From contig NC_089768.1 of NCBI RefSeq assembly GCF_040412425.1, positions 1,668,501 to 1,732,500 on the forward strand: a stretch of 64,000 nt of DNA. Reading direction: 5' to 3'. Positions 12,197-24,157 of this stretch are shown piece after piece. The position numbers and the translations under genes are program-made. The notes under the pieces were generated by a model. That model was not told the origin of the DNA and searched no databases. It saw only the letters and a program-made list of their open reading frames with translations. The stretch comes from Macrobrachium rosenbergii. Lineage: Eukaryota > Arthropoda > Malacostraca > Decapoda > Palaemonidae. Position 1 is the first letter of the stretch. Each line of letters begins with the position of its first letter.

Positions 12197-14236
12197 AAGA
12201 TTTTTTAATGGGCATATGAAAATCAATTTTTCTGTTTGTCATATTATAAAGTTTGAATTGAATGTTACTTCTGAAGGGAAACTGTGTCAAAATCCTGAAC
12301 CAAGGTCACAGCAAACAGTGGTAGGAAATTCTTGTTTGGGGAATAACAAGTAATGCAGGAATGTTAGAGCGTATGTTTACCCCAAAATTAAGGTATATTG
12401 TGAACCTGAACCAAAATTATGTGGTTAAGGTCAAGGTCACAAGCAATGTTAACAAGGAAATTCTTATTTGGCACATAACTTTATAATGCGAGACTGGCAT
12501 AAACTCATATGTCACACTAAAGTTGCTAAGATGTTTTGTGAATCCTAATCAATGAATTTGGAAAAGGTCAGACCGTAGACTAATTTGATTCTTGAGGATT
12601 CAGGGCTGTTCCTTGCAGTCATGGCATCCATCCTCTTGTTACCTTCTTAGAGGTAGATAATACTGAGTGGATTTTCCAAAAATTTCTCCCTCTGAGTATC
12701 TGGTAAGGGGTGGTGGCCACTGGTTTCAGGGCACCAATAGTTCATCGTTGGTTGAATCATCAGAGGACATCACCAGAGCCAGGAAGATGGTGTTATTGCT
12801 CAGCTAGACCTTGATCCTACACGTTCATGTGGTGATCTACCTTGGGGTGAATGTTGCTACGAATAAATAGGATGCATTGACTAAGAACCTCTCTGACCTT
12901 CTGACCTCAGACTTCAGAGGCCTGAGCCTTCAGTCATGGCATTACTGAGACCTCTTATGATAATTCTGTTAAGACTTGAGACTCCAACTAGTACAGTAGT
13001 TGAGTACTCATATAGCAGTGGACATCGACACATCAGCAGCCATAGTTTGACTAATAGAGGACAGGATGAGTAGATTGCTCTCTTGACCCAGCAGTTTCAG
13101 CATTGCTCAGACCCTATGGTTGAGTTGGGCAGCCTTTGATCAATTATCTTGTGTGCTTACTGAAGCGCGTCCTTCACAGCTGCCTCAGCTTGATGACACT
13201 CTAGTAGCAGCTATCAAAATATGGTCAGCAATATCACTTCTAAATGATCCTCTGGCTTTAGCTTTGGAAGAGGTCTGGGAGGATCATCAGTAATGGTAAG
13301 ACTGTGGTCACCTCTCAAGTAGAGTGCCTTTGGTTTTACTCTAGAGATTTCAGTGTGATGATCAGTCCCTCCAGTAGAGGTGCTGAGAGAATTGGATGCA
13401 TCTCAGACAGGTGGAAGTTGCAATTCTTTTTCTTCTGCTTTTGAGGCATGTCTGGATATTGCGCTACCACGGATTTAGGTTGTTGAAAGTTAGTGGGTTT
13501 TTTAAACTAATATATATATTTAGGGTTTACAATTCCATGACTTATATTAATTTATTTCTTGGAAATTTTCTTAATTATAAGTATGATGGATGAAAATTGA
13601 GTAAGTTGTAAGGTTGGGACAATCTATACTTATTTACACCATACTTCCTGATGTTTTGTGATTCTCAACTATTTTTTTTTATTAAGTGCTTGGTCGTCTT
13701 TTCTTGATAATAAGACTCAATTGTTTGAGAGCTATACTTATAAATTTATTGTGTTTTTCCTCTAGATGCCTGGGTGTTTTGAGTAAATATCCTCTTCACA
13801 AGGTCTTTAGAATGTAGTGATGTATTATGGTTTGTTGAAGAACCTGTACGTTTTCCTCACTATTTTTTTTATTTTCCTTATTGTTAGGCTAGTTTTATCT
13901 TAAACATACTACATGGTAATGAGTTTGAATAATTATTTTACTGTTTAGAGTTTATTCATATAGATTTAACAACAATAGCTAATCTATCAAGACAAAAAAT
14001 TTTTGCAATGACACTTATTTTAGATTAATACAATGGTGCTGATCACCTTTGTTGCTTGTCTCTATACTGTAGTATAAAATTTTTATGTAATCTAAATCAT
14101 GTGGCATATTACTGGTCAAAAATCATATTTAATTTAGAAAATGTGTACTTAATGTGGCATTAAGTTATTTTTAGAAGTAGATGGAAGTTCATTTAATCAT
14201 TCTGAAATGAAAAGAAAAAGTTTTCTCTCATTTCAG
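12197..14236. other. FPGT intron A-B remainder, no confident feature
   Basis: AT-rich intron. The part from about 12600 to 13400 has longer peptide-like stretches with many stops, perhaps an old retroelement, but I could not identify a motif. No RNA gene was seen. Confidence 0.4.
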
Positions 14237-14305
14237 GAGGCAGCAGTCAAAGATTGCCAAGTTACAGTGTACTTGGGAAGATATTCACTCCAGTTCCATG
14301 TACAG
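14237..14305 (+). CDS. FPGT: FPGT exon B (pyrophosphorylase signature)
   Basis: A 69-base exon bounded by TTTCAG and GTAGGC, phase 1 in and out. It completes HSGG and encodes GGSSQRLPSYSVLGKIF, the GG-x-S-x-R-L-P...GK signature of FPGT-type sugar-nucleotide pyrophosphorylases, including the Arg and Lys expected to contact the triphosphate. It continues with TPVPCT into exon C. Confidence 0.9.
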
Positions 14306-14813
14306 GTAGGCTATCTTGCCCCGTAATATGGAGGATTTTTTCACTACTGGCATTTGATGTATCAACTAAAGTAAAAGCCAGGCTCTTTGTAGCTAAGCCC
14401 CACCCACTGCACACCAGTGATTGGCTAGCTCTTAAAAGGTGAACGACGTCACACTAGGTAACAGTCTGTATGATTACCATTACAGATTTTACTCCGTTCG
14501 GTAATGTTGAGCTCTATGCATGAATGATGACACCACAGATTTGAGTTCCCGGAGTTCTGAAGCATGCAATTGACATCTCTGATGAAAGATATGTTAAATT
14601 ATATCATATAATTTTTTTTCTTTTGATCATGCGCAGCCTAAATGCACAAGCATCTTGCTTTTTATTTTTGTTGTAGGCCTACATGAGTGGTTCTACATAA
14701 ACCACATTATTAATTGAAATGAAGCATAGACTTATGGAGCCAGTTCCGATATTAGGGAATTAATTCATCATAATCCTGCATGTCAAATGTTAATATTATT
14801 GTGAGATTAGGCT

Positions 14814-15010
14814 TACATATCAAATTCCTATATTTTGAGGCAATGACTAGGCAGAGGCCTACATGTCAGTTTTTTATATTTTGAGGCAATGACAGGATAT
14901 AGGCCTACTCATCAATTTCTTATATTTTGAGGCGATAAGAAGGCACGGGCCTACATATCAAATTCTTATACTTTGAGGCAATGATGCGGCATAAGCCTAT
15001 ATTGTCATTT
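14814..15010. repeat. Minisatellite, about 62-bp unit, 3-4 copies
   Basis: Diverged units share AGGCCTACAT, TCAAWTYCTTATATTTTGAG and GGCAATGA. They start near 14814, 14860, 14917 and 14955 and lie in FPGT intron B-C, just before DIRS E2. Confidence 0.8.
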
Positions 15011-15375
15011 TCTTATTGCAAACAGTTTTCTTTCCTGTATCTGTTAGAAATAGAGTAGCTTCTAATTCTTATGGTAACTTCGACCCCGCTGTACATAATG
15101 TATTTGCATACAGTGGAATGTACACATTTAAGCACGTGCATATACTGTACACATACATGTGTACATGCGTTGATGGCCATAATAATTGTAACGCTACGTA
15201 TACCACAGAGAATAAAATTAAAGTGTGGGCATGTAGCCAATAGCACATATAGATTGATCATAGGGTTGTCTCATGGCCTGCCTTACACAATTTTCACACT
15301 GCTCTCAATAAATTATGTAGAAAATATGTTTACAAAAGGGATAATGAATCATATTGCTGTGATGATTAAATATAA

Positions 15376-15542
15376 TTTTTAAACATCTAACTTACCTGGT
15401 AGTTATATATATAGCTTAAGTCCCTGACGTCACGGCAGAATTTCAAAAACTCGCGGCAATTGCCGATCGGTAGTCAGGTGAACCACCTGTGCGCCCTCTA
15501 CCCAGGTACCTGGAACCATTCCAACTATTCCTCAGATCTTCC
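15376..15542. repeat. DIRS E2 left inverted terminal repeat
   Basis: Begins TTTTTAAACATCTAACTTAC and continues through TTAAGTCCCTGACGTCACGG to CTCAGATCTTCC. Bases 15391-15542 match the right end exactly in inverse orientation. Confidence 0.92.
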
Positions 15543-15689
15543 CTGCCGCTGTGTCGGTAACATCGATGGAATTTCGCTTAGAGCCTGTGTTTTTTCGCAA
15601 CTTATTTTGGTGAAGTACACTTTGGCTTGGCTTTCGCTTGTTCGCTTTTGGATTTTCTTATAACATATCTGACTTCATCGAGTGTGAAA

Positions 15690-17251
15690 ATGTGTGTGTG
15701 GGGATGCAAGCGGCTTGCTAAAGTCTCCTTGGATCCCCACTTAGTATGTCTGAAGAACGGGAATGGAAGACCGGCTGAGAAGAGCCAAGAGTACTGTTTC
15801 TCACTCTTCTTGATATAACCAGGGAATAGTTAATTCTTTTCCCCTTGCTAACTATCCTATTGATCCTTCTCCCGTAGTGGTAGTCTCTGAACCCTCTACT
15901 GAAACAGGTAAGGACCTAATACTTAATGATTTGTTGGCTGCCATTCAGACCCTGGCCCAACAGGTAAAATCCCTCTCAGAAGACAGGGATAATATGTGAT
16001 CGACAATAAGAGATCTAAAGAATACAAGTGTTAATATGTTGTTAGTGCAAGTGCAGTGGAGGGTGCGACCGCTCGGTCCTGTTGTGCTCCTAGTCCTAGA
16101 CCTCTTCCAAGCTCACCAACCCCTGTGAGAAGGAAAGTCGACAGACGAAGGGAGGCAAAAGGCTTTAGCTACCGAGCAGTGACGTCCCCTCGAGCGTACC
16201 TGTTGACGTTTCCCAGGGCGCTCACCCTCGCCATAGGAAAGCGAGGTTAAAGTGTTTTTTCGTCCACGGTTGCTGTCGTCAACCGGAGGAAGCTTTTTGA
16301 CCGATGTCGCACAGGCGCCAGTTCTTAAGTAACCTCTAGGTTTGACGGGACAGCGAAAGTGAGAAGCTGGGCGCCAGGACGTCGAAAGAAGTTGGACGCC
16401 AGGACGTCAGGCGTAGAGAAGCTGGACGCCAGGACGTCAAGTGTCGAGAAGTTAGACGCCAGGACGTCAGGCGTCATGAAGCTGGACGCCAAGACATTAA
16501 GCTTCAAGAAAATGGACGCCAACACGCCACTGGACGCCAGGACGCCAGGCGTCAAGATGATATTTTGAAAGACGTCGCTACTTCCGTCTTCGGAAAATCG
16601 GAAGAAGAGAATGATAATATCCCGCATTCTTCTGTGAATCCTATTGTAGAGATTTCTGACGAAGACAATATAAAAGGCCATCAGCTTTTATCAGACTTGA
16701 AAAGGCTTATGAAGCTATTTTCGGAAATTTTTTCCAGAGAAATTTATCCTGACTGCTCCTCGTTCCCCGCCTTCAGAATTTACTCTTGTGAAGGCGTCTA
16801 AGAGGGCAGAATTTACGCAGAATGGATACTTTCGAAGGAGAAACAATGAAAGACAGCCTTTGTTTTTCCTCCAACCAAACTAGCTCAAGGTCTAGCGTTT
16901 AGTATCAAACTGGAGAATCGTTCGGCCTTGAAATACTTGCCCCTTCCCAGGAACCTTCTCGAATCTTGTTGACTCTTCTCGTCGAGTGGCCATGGGGAAA
17001 ACGAAGTTGTTGGTCGATATCAGAATTGGACCACCCCCTCAAAAGAATTTGGAGATTTAGGAAGGAAGATGGAATTATTCAACACGACTTACACCGAAGA
17101 ACTCATATATCTGATGTCGTGTATGGATAAAGGAATCGGAGATAGTTCCAACGAATCAACTGCACCTTTCTCAGCGGGAATCCTGAAGAAAAGGGCCCAG
17201 CTTTGCTCTTTCCTGGCTAATGGGGTCACGTCCAATCAAAATCAGAACTGA
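15690..17251 (+). pseudogene. DIRS E2 gag-like region
   Basis: Starts near ATG 15690 with CVWGCKRLAKVSLDPHLVCL, a Cys-containing DPH..C motif also seen in the gag of E4 (DLHSICIPCRGKECS). A repetitive segment follows at 16359-16568, then an acidic Ser-rich part (VNPIVEISDED, about 16635). Further fragments with stops run to 17251. The reading frame changes repeatedly, so no intact product is possible. Confidence 0.6.
16359..16568 (+). repeat. GACGCCAGGACGTC minisatellite in E2 gag
   Basis: About 5-6 units of 27-33 bases containing GACGCCAGGACGTCAGGCGT. They are read as repeats of KLDARTSGVE in one frame. GACGTC palindromes recur in most units. Related words reappear at 18420-18690. Confidence 0.85.
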
Positions 17252-17639
17252 TTTATACCCCTTCTTTCCTCTCACCTCTTCTCTCAAGATTTGGTAAAGA
17301 GGCCTTTTCATCTTTGGCCCAGAAAACCACGTAAGATTTAATATCTAAAACAGCAGGAAAAGTCCTACCTACGACTTTCATCGCTAAAAAGGGTAAGGCT
17401 GAGATTCCTGTGTTTCAGGTATCTCAGCTCTTTCGTGGTCGGCCCTCCAATAGAGGTTCCTCTAGGGCGGGTAGATGAATGGCAACGAGAAGAGGCTCTA
17501 CACAGGGAAGAATGAGGACCTGCCTTTCTTCTCCTGCAGACTGCGGTAGGAGCCAGACTGTCCAGCCTGAGTAGGCCCCCTCTAGTAACAAGACAATTCG
17601 ACCTTTCTGCCAAATGCAACGACAGAACCAAGGCAAAGG

Positions 17640-17990
17640 CTCTACAGCAACAAGTGTCTATGATGTTGCAAAAGGAGACCAGACAGAGAGTTCAGGATCC
17701 GAATTCCCCAGGATTCTACATTCGGTTATTTGTGATCCCCAAATGCTTGGGGGGTTAGAGACCGGTGCTAGATGGGATTGCACTCAACTTTTTTGTGCAA
17801 TAAACAAAGGTCGCTATGGAAACGACAAAATCGGTTCTAGCAGCGGTCAGACAGCATGACTGGATGGCCTCACTGGACCTCCAGGATGTGTATTTTCACA
17901 TCACCATGCACCCGAACTCCAAGAATTTTCTGAAGTTCGTCCACGGGAAAGGTTTTCCAGTTTCGGTCTCTCTGTTTTTGACCTAAACAG
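17640..17990 (+). pseudogene. DIRS E2 RT N-terminal part
   Basis: Contains SLDLQDVYFHITMHPNSKNF, equivalent to the DIRS RT motif around the first catalytic Asp (about 17870-17930), and then KFVHGKG. The frame ends at a stop near 17983. The following MPFGL and LDD motifs are absent. Confidence 0.75.
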
Positions 17991-18690
17991 ACAGGGCTGA
18001 CGTCTGGCTCTGGAGCCGAGACCTCTCAAGAGCAAGTTACTCAATATTGAGGGACGTCATGATAAGACTTCATAGACTACAGATTGTAGCCACTGGAGCA
18101 GCCCAGAGCTCTTCCCTTCCAGCCCCAAGGGTAGCTCTCCTACTAAGAACAAACGTAGACAGCTCTGTTCAGTCAGGATACCAGGCTGCAAGAGCGTGGC
18201 GGACACTGTGCTGCCTTCCGTACATCCTCCTCTTCCTCCTTCGGATTGGTACTCGTCTGCTGACCCCCTCCACAGTCCATTATTGACGATGAGGAGGAAA
18301 TAATTGCCGTAGTTGAGGCTTCCCCAGCCTGTTCCCAACAGCAGGAAGCCCCGCATATAGCTTTACTACAAAATATGCAGCAGACTTTGTCTTCCCTGGT
18401 GCAAGCGTGACAACCAGGCAAAGAGAAGAAGCATAATAGACGTCCAACTAAAGCTTCTAGACGTCCAGAAGTTTAAGACGCTGATCGTAGTGAATGAAAC
18501 TCTAGACGCTGGATGCAGTGGCGTCAAGCATCTAGGAGTGAAACACCATGACGACAAGCGTCAATGAACCCAAGACGTCAAGCGTCAAGGCATTGGACGT
18601 CAGGACGTCAGGCTTCAAGATATTGGAAGCCAAGACGTGGAGTTAGCTCAGGACGCAAGATGCACTGGCATCAAGCGTCTAACAAAGAAT
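17990..18690 (+). pseudogene. Second gag-like segment inserted in E2 RT
   Basis: Instead of the RT palm there is an acidic patch (SIIDDEEEIIAVVEA), a helix (LLQNMQQTLSSLVQA), a basic stretch (KEKKHNRRPTKASRR) and GACGTC/GGCGTCAAGC minisatellite words like those of 16359-16568. The RT thumb then resumes at about 18690. It is best explained as a rearrangement or template switch that put gag sequence into pol. Confidence 0.55.
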
Positions 18691-19440
18691 TAGGTCTACT
18701 GATAAACAGATAGAAATCTCAGCTGATCCCATCCCAAGAGGTTCTATACCTTAGGATGAAGATTCAGAGTCAGGATTTTCAGGTTTTTCCATTTATTGCA
18801 AAGACAGGACAAGCCTTAAGAAAATTTCAGAACTTTATAAAGAGACAGTCATGCTTGGCAAAGGAATAGATGAGTCTGCTGGGAACCCTTTCCTCGCTGG
18901 AACGGTTTGTCTCATTTGAGAGGTTAATTCTATGCCCGTTACAGTTTCATCTAAATCGGAACTGGGACAAGGAAATAGAACTGGAGACCAAGTGCATCCC
19001 CATTTCGGAACCCGTCAAGCTCCAGGAGGTCCCTTTTCTATATTAGAGGAACCCAGACCTAGTGTTGTTATCCGACGCGTCGGACTCAGTATAGGGAGCA
19101 ACACGTGGGAAATAAAGTCTTGGGCTCCTGTACCAGAGAGCAGGAGAAGTTAAACATCAATTAGAAGGAACTAACTGCGATCCTTCTAGCTCTCAGGAAG
19201 TTCGAACATAGTGGGGAACAGAGAGGTGCAGGTCAACATCGACAACACGGCAGCGTTGGCCTACATCAGCAAATAAGGGGGCACTCACTCCAGGTCTCTA
19301 TACGAGACAACAAGAGAACCTCTTCTTTGGGCAAAGGAGGAGAATGTAAAACTAGTAACCCACTCTATCCAAGGGGAGAAAAAATGTGAGGGCGGACATT
19401 CTGAGCAGGAAATAAAGTCCTCTCAACAGAATGAACGCTA
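18690..19440 (+). pseudogene. DIRS E2 RT thumb and RNase H
   Basis: A thumb-like segment with LYLRMKIQSQDF and MSLLGTLSSLERFV precedes LLSDASDSV (RNase H catalytic Asp, about 19065-19090). KELTAILLALRKFE (about 19165) and VNIDNTAALAYIS (about 19235) follow. There are multiple stops. Confidence 0.72.
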
Positions 19441-20713
19441 CATCAGGACTTTGGGGACGTCCTTGCATAGATCTTTTCGCCACAGCGCAAACGAAGAGGC
19501 TGGAAACTTACTGCTCTCCAGTACCAGATCCCGGGGCTATATACATAGACACGTTCCTGGTGGACTGGTCCAACTTGGACGTGTATGCATTTCCCTCTTT
19601 CAAGATAATACACAGGGTACTGAAAAAATTTGTGTCACATGAGAGGACCGGAATGACCCTTGTGGCCCCTTACTGAACGACAAGAGATTGGTTCACAGAG
19701 GTACTAGAATGGATGGTGGACATCCCGAGTAGCTTACCTCAGAGAGTAGATCTACTCAAACAACCCCACTTGGAAAGATATTACCAAAACCTACAAGCGC
19801 TACTAGTAACTGCCTTCGGACTATCGGAAAACTCACAAGAGCCAGAAGTTTTTCGAAGGAGACAGCTGGCGCTATCGCAAATCAAGGAGGTTATCCACCA
19901 TTAAGGTATACCAATCCAAGTGGGAGGTATTTAGAGGATGGTGCAAGGACAACCATGTGTCCTCTTCCAATATTTCTGTAACCCAAATTTGTATATAAAG
20001 AACTCACCAGCATGGAACCTAGACGTGGTCCTGAGGTTCCTCATGGGGAGTAGGTTCGATCCCTTACAGAGGACATCTTTAAAGGACCTCACCATGAAAA
20101 CTCTTTTCTTGGTCAGTTTGGCCGCAGCGAAAAGAGTTAGTGAGATACATGCTCTCAGCAAGAATATAGATTTTATGCAAGGCAAGGCAATCTGCTCACT
20201 GCAACTAGGCTTCCTTGCAAAAAATGAATACTCGTCACAACCCTGGCCCAGAACGTTCGAGATTCCGGACATAACAGGGGAGGAGAGAGAGAGAGAGTCC
20301 TATTCCCGGTAAGGGCTCTAAGGCTCTACCTGGATAGGACAAAGGACTTAAGAAGGAATTCAGAAGGGCTTTGGTGCTCAGTCAAAAAGCTCTCTGTATA
20401 GATGTCGAAGAATGCTCTGTTTTATTTTATCAGACAGTTGATAAAAGAAGCACATATGGAATGTAGAGAGATAGACTACAAGATTCTGAAAGTAAATACT
20501 CACGAGGTCAGGGCAGTAGCAACCTCTGTAGCTCTTAAACAGAACAGGTCCCTGCAGAGTATCTTGGACACGACCTTCTGGAGAAGCAAGTTAGTATTTG
20601 CCTCTCACTATCTAAAACAAGTCCAGACATTATGCGAAGATTGCTATACGCTGTGCCCGTTTATAGCATCTAATTCAGTAATGGGAGAGGGGAATACCCC
20701 TACAATCCCATAA
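19440..20713 (+). pseudogene. DIRS E2 linker and tyrosine recombinase
   Basis: CIDLFATAQTKRLETYCSPV (about 19455-19515) is the DIRS IDLFAT...YCSP motif. The recombinase follows: TLFLVSLAAAKRVSEIHALS (catalytic Arg, about 20100-20160), then VNTHEVRAVATSVAL (HxxR, about 20500). TTFWRSKLVFASHYL with the Tyr nucleophile is at about 20575-20615. The frame is interrupted between 20312 and 20402. Confidence 0.83.
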
Positions 20714-21550
20714 ACCAATACCCTTTTTCTTACCTTGGAATTGAGAATTTTTATGGTTGTTTGTGAAGACTGGACGCAGTCTTCCGCAATCATTGGGATG
20801 AAAGTTCCTTGGTAGAGCCCGGAACAAGGGTATTGAGAGGAGGTCTAGTCACATAGAGGTTATACACTGGTTGACAGCCCCTAGAGATTTTCAGCCCCCT
20901 GGGTGGATCGCTGGATCTCTTAAGGAATGCAGACATAATGAGAGGGAGTTCATTGAAGTCAGCTTCCTTAATCCAATCCCATAAAACAATACCCTTTGTT
21001 CTTGCCTTGGAATGGTTGAAATTTGATGGTTGTTTGTGAAGATTGAACGCAGTCTTCCACAATCATTGATTTTAGTCAGATGATCATTTTGTTCCTTGGT
21101 GGCGCCCGGAACAAGGGTATTATAGGTTGTCTGTCACATAGAGGTTGGTACACCGGTTGGCAGCTCCTAGAGGTCTTCAGCCCCCTGAGTGGATCGCTGG
21201 ACCTCTTAAGGAATGCAGACATAATGAGGGGAGTTCATTGAACTCAGCTTCCTTAATCCAATTCCATAAAACAATACCCTTTGTTCTTACCTTGGAATGG
21301 TTGAAATTTTATGGTTGTTTGTGAAGATTGAACGCAGTCTTCCACAATCATCAATTTTAGTCAAATGATCATTTTTGTTCCTTGGTGGCGCCCGGAACAA
21401 GGGTATTATAGGTTGTCTGTCACATAGAGGTTGGTACACCGGTTGGCAGCTCCTAGAGGTCTTCAGCCCCCTGAGTGGATCGCTGGACCTCTTAAGGAAA
21501 GCAGACAAAATGAGGGAGTTCATTGAAGTCAGCTTCCTTAATCCAGGTAA
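20709..21550. repeat. Three tandem copies of a 270-285-bp unit in E2 3' region
   Basis: Units begin near 20709, 20979 and 21264 with CCATAAAMCAATACCCTTTK. Each contains TGGTTGTTTGTGAAGAYTG, GCGCCCGGAACAAGGGTATT and TGGATCGCTGGACCTCTTAA. Copies 2 and 3 are closer to each other than to copy 1. They lie between the recombinase and the internal complementary region. Confidence 0.9.
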
Positions 21551-21629
21551 GGACCTTAAGTTGGTTTATTAACCCTTAAGCAAATTCCAACGATGTTGGC
21601 TGTGTCTGACCCTGCACCAAAGGTGTCAA

Positions 21630-21720
21630 TCAGCTATATATATAACTACCAGGTAAGTTAGATGTTTAAAAATGATATTTTCATAATAAAATAAATTTTT
21701 GAACATACTTACCTGGTAGT
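21630..21720. repeat. DIRS E2 internal complementary region
   Basis: AGCTATATATATAACTACCAGGTAAGTTAG...TTTAAAAA is the reverse complement of the left tip. It is joined to ATGATATTTTCATAATAAAATAAAT..., the reverse complement of the right tip. This is the structure expected of the DIRS circle-junction template. Confidence 0.9.
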
Positions 21721-21769
21721 TATATATAATTAAATTCCCACCCTCCTCCCCTCTAGAGACTAGGGGCAT

Positions 21770-21957
21770 GGAAGATCTGAGGAATAGTTGGAATGGTTCC
21801 AGGTACCTGGGTAGAGGGCGCACAGGTGGTTCACCTGACTACCGATCGGCAATTGCCGCGAGTTTTTGAAATTCTGCCGTGACGTCAGGGACTTAAGCTA
21901 TATATATAACTACCAGGTAAGTATGTTCAAAAATTTATTTTATTATGAAAATATCAT
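21770..21957. repeat. DIRS E2 right inverted terminal repeat
   Basis: 21770-21921 is the exact inverse of 15391-15542. The outer tip GTATGTTC...AAAATATCAT ends near 21957. Confidence 0.92.
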
Positions 21958-22399
21958 ATTGCAGTACACCTGAACACTGAATTTGCCCTTAATCCTACTA
22001 GCTCATTGTACAGTACAGTACTATGTGTACAATAAACTAACAAGTATAAAACTCTTAATTATAGGATATATCAACTTTAACTGTAATGCTGTCTTTATTG
22101 TATATTCTCTGGTAAATCTCTGATAACTTGTCAGAGTAATTTTTCTTCAAATTCTTCTTGTATCCTTGATTTAATGGTTTTCTTACCAGCACTCTGCATT
22201 CATCAGTAGAACATTGATATTCCATGTAAATGTAGCTAACTAGTATAATCTGCAAAATAAAAAAAACATTACTTTTTGTTTCTTGGTAACATTGGCATAT
22301 AAAATGGGGTAATTAACAGTTGAGAAATTGAAATCCTTATGTTGACCATGTCATCTCATGATAAATTTTGTATATCTCCAGGCCCCTTGTCTAAAAATG

Positions 22400-24157
22400 A
22401 AATCTTATGATTTGAATAATTTTTCATTCAGTACTTCAATAATTCTTTTGGATTTATGATTATTTTTCTTTCTCCTTTTTTGTGCCATTGCCAGAAACTG
22501 GATATCATCAGTATATCTGGAGCCATTACTTAAAGTTTTATTCATATTATGTTTTGTGTGAATGTTGTTCTGCATAAAAATTGAATTCATTGTGATGGAA
22601 ACATTGTCATTGTCTCTAATGATGTGTGATGAAGTGGGCCTCTGTAAAATCCTGCTGCTCATGTCTTTCCTTCGTTTTCGCTTCCACAACTTCACTCGTC
22701 CCCAGGATCCCATCTCATAGCTTTCATTCAAGTAGGTCTGGGTACTCTTTTGCTTCCCTGAGGAGCCCACCTACCAATATATCACATAATATTCTTCCTT
22801 GGGTGGTGTGAAGGATATGGCCAAGCCAACTCCATCTCCCATTCAATATCTCATCTATACATGGAGTTGATGTAATTCCCTCATGGTATTATTTCTAACT
22901 CTATCCTGCCATCTGAATTATAATATACTCTTGAAACTTTACTCTGAAATTGACAAAATCTTTTAGATGCAGTTTCACTGACATACTGCAATTCATACTA
23001 TACTTATGTATGATGTACAAGACTTATGTATAATGTGCTTATTCTCTCCCATGTGATGAATGTGCCTCTTGTACTTCACCTTAGTGGGAGAAGTTTGGCA
23101 AGAAGGGGAGGAAGCTAAATCCCTCTAGGACCTTCTTGCCTCTGGCTACAATTTTTATTCCTCCTACCCCAGGCTTATCCATTCATAGGAGGACTATGTC
23201 ACCCATGAACAAACTTGTTCAACCCTCCTCTGGGAATGAGGAAGCTAAAGAATTATCCTCCTTTAACTACCTTAGAAAAATCTGGCCACCTTTAATCATT
23301 CCAGGAAATCCATTGCTGTATTCCCGGATTTACTTGCAGGAAAAAAGACAGACCAGTCAGTTACCTTGTATGTTGTTGCTTCTGCAGTTCTGTTATCTTC
23401 TTTGTTTGCTACAGGTGATTCCCCAGTGGCTGTGGTGATGCCTGTAGCTGTGTTATGATTTCTTCTCCACCCTTGGCCATCCCTCCAGTGTGCAAGGTGA
23501 CAAAGGAGTCAGACAGGACAGTGCAAAGGACAAAGCATTATTGTCTTTTTTCCTCCTTTCCTTATCATCATCATTGTTATCTTTTACAGTACTTTGTCCT
23601 TGTCTTCTCCCTCCTCGTCCTTAATGTAGGAAGAAGTCCAAGGCAAGTAGGAAGAGGTCCAGGCAGACTTCTCCCTGTTGCTTCTCCTCATGGAGGGAAA
23701 GCAGAGGCGCAAGTTCACCACACAGTAAATAATGTACCTCAGGCAGGACTAGTGCTTTGGTGCATGCCCACTTGCCTTCCCACTATGTGCTATTGGGCTC
23801 ACATCGGGGTGGTATCAAGCAGCCCCTTGTTCCCCCGGCTGTGGGTCTCCTGTTCAGGGATGGGGCACACCTTGGGGTAGCCCTCCTCCAAGCAGCTCTG
23901 TTGAGCTGCAACAGAGTGGGCATGCGCAGCCTGTTTGCTAGACTCATCCTCAGCAAATCCCTTTTCAGTCAATCCAAGCAGTACAGCCATGGTATTGCTA
24001 ACAAGATTCCTGTCCAATTTTTGACTCCATATTACATTCTGCACAGTCTTTCTCCAGAGTTCTTTGGCTCCATCAGGTCTTAGCACTGTTTTTGTGTATA
24101 ATGGCACAACTGCTGGAGAAACCATCCCCCTAAATAGCTTTTCAGGCTGCTGTGAAG
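22400..24157. other. FPGT intron B-C, possible old retroelement remnants
   Basis: On the minus strand around 22700-22870 the peptide NGRWSWLGHIL resembles the RxRWxWxGHxLR motif at the end of some LINEs. On the plus strand 23090-24060 gives broken peptides, including a basic Ser/Arg stretch (KKSKASRKRSRQTSPCC) of gag-like flavour. Both are too degraded to name. Confidence 0.3.

Larger units (their letters stand above)
15376..21957 (+). mobile_element. DIRS-type retrotransposon E2, complete ends, defective coding
   Basis: A 6.6-kb element in FPGT intron B-C. The left terminus (from 15376) and right terminus (to about 21957) are inverted copies. A 152-base block at 15391-15542 is the exact reverse complement of 21770-21921. 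The internal complementary region at 21630-21720 equals the reverse complement of the left tip joined to that of the right tip. Inside are gag, RT, RNase H and recombinase remnants with many stops, plus a second gag-like segment within RT. Intact ends with ruined genes suggest mobilisation in trans. Confidence 0.9.

Noticed and set aside
12600..13400. Possible RT or RNase H remnant in FPGT intron A-B
   Set aside because: No catalytic motif could be read in any frame.
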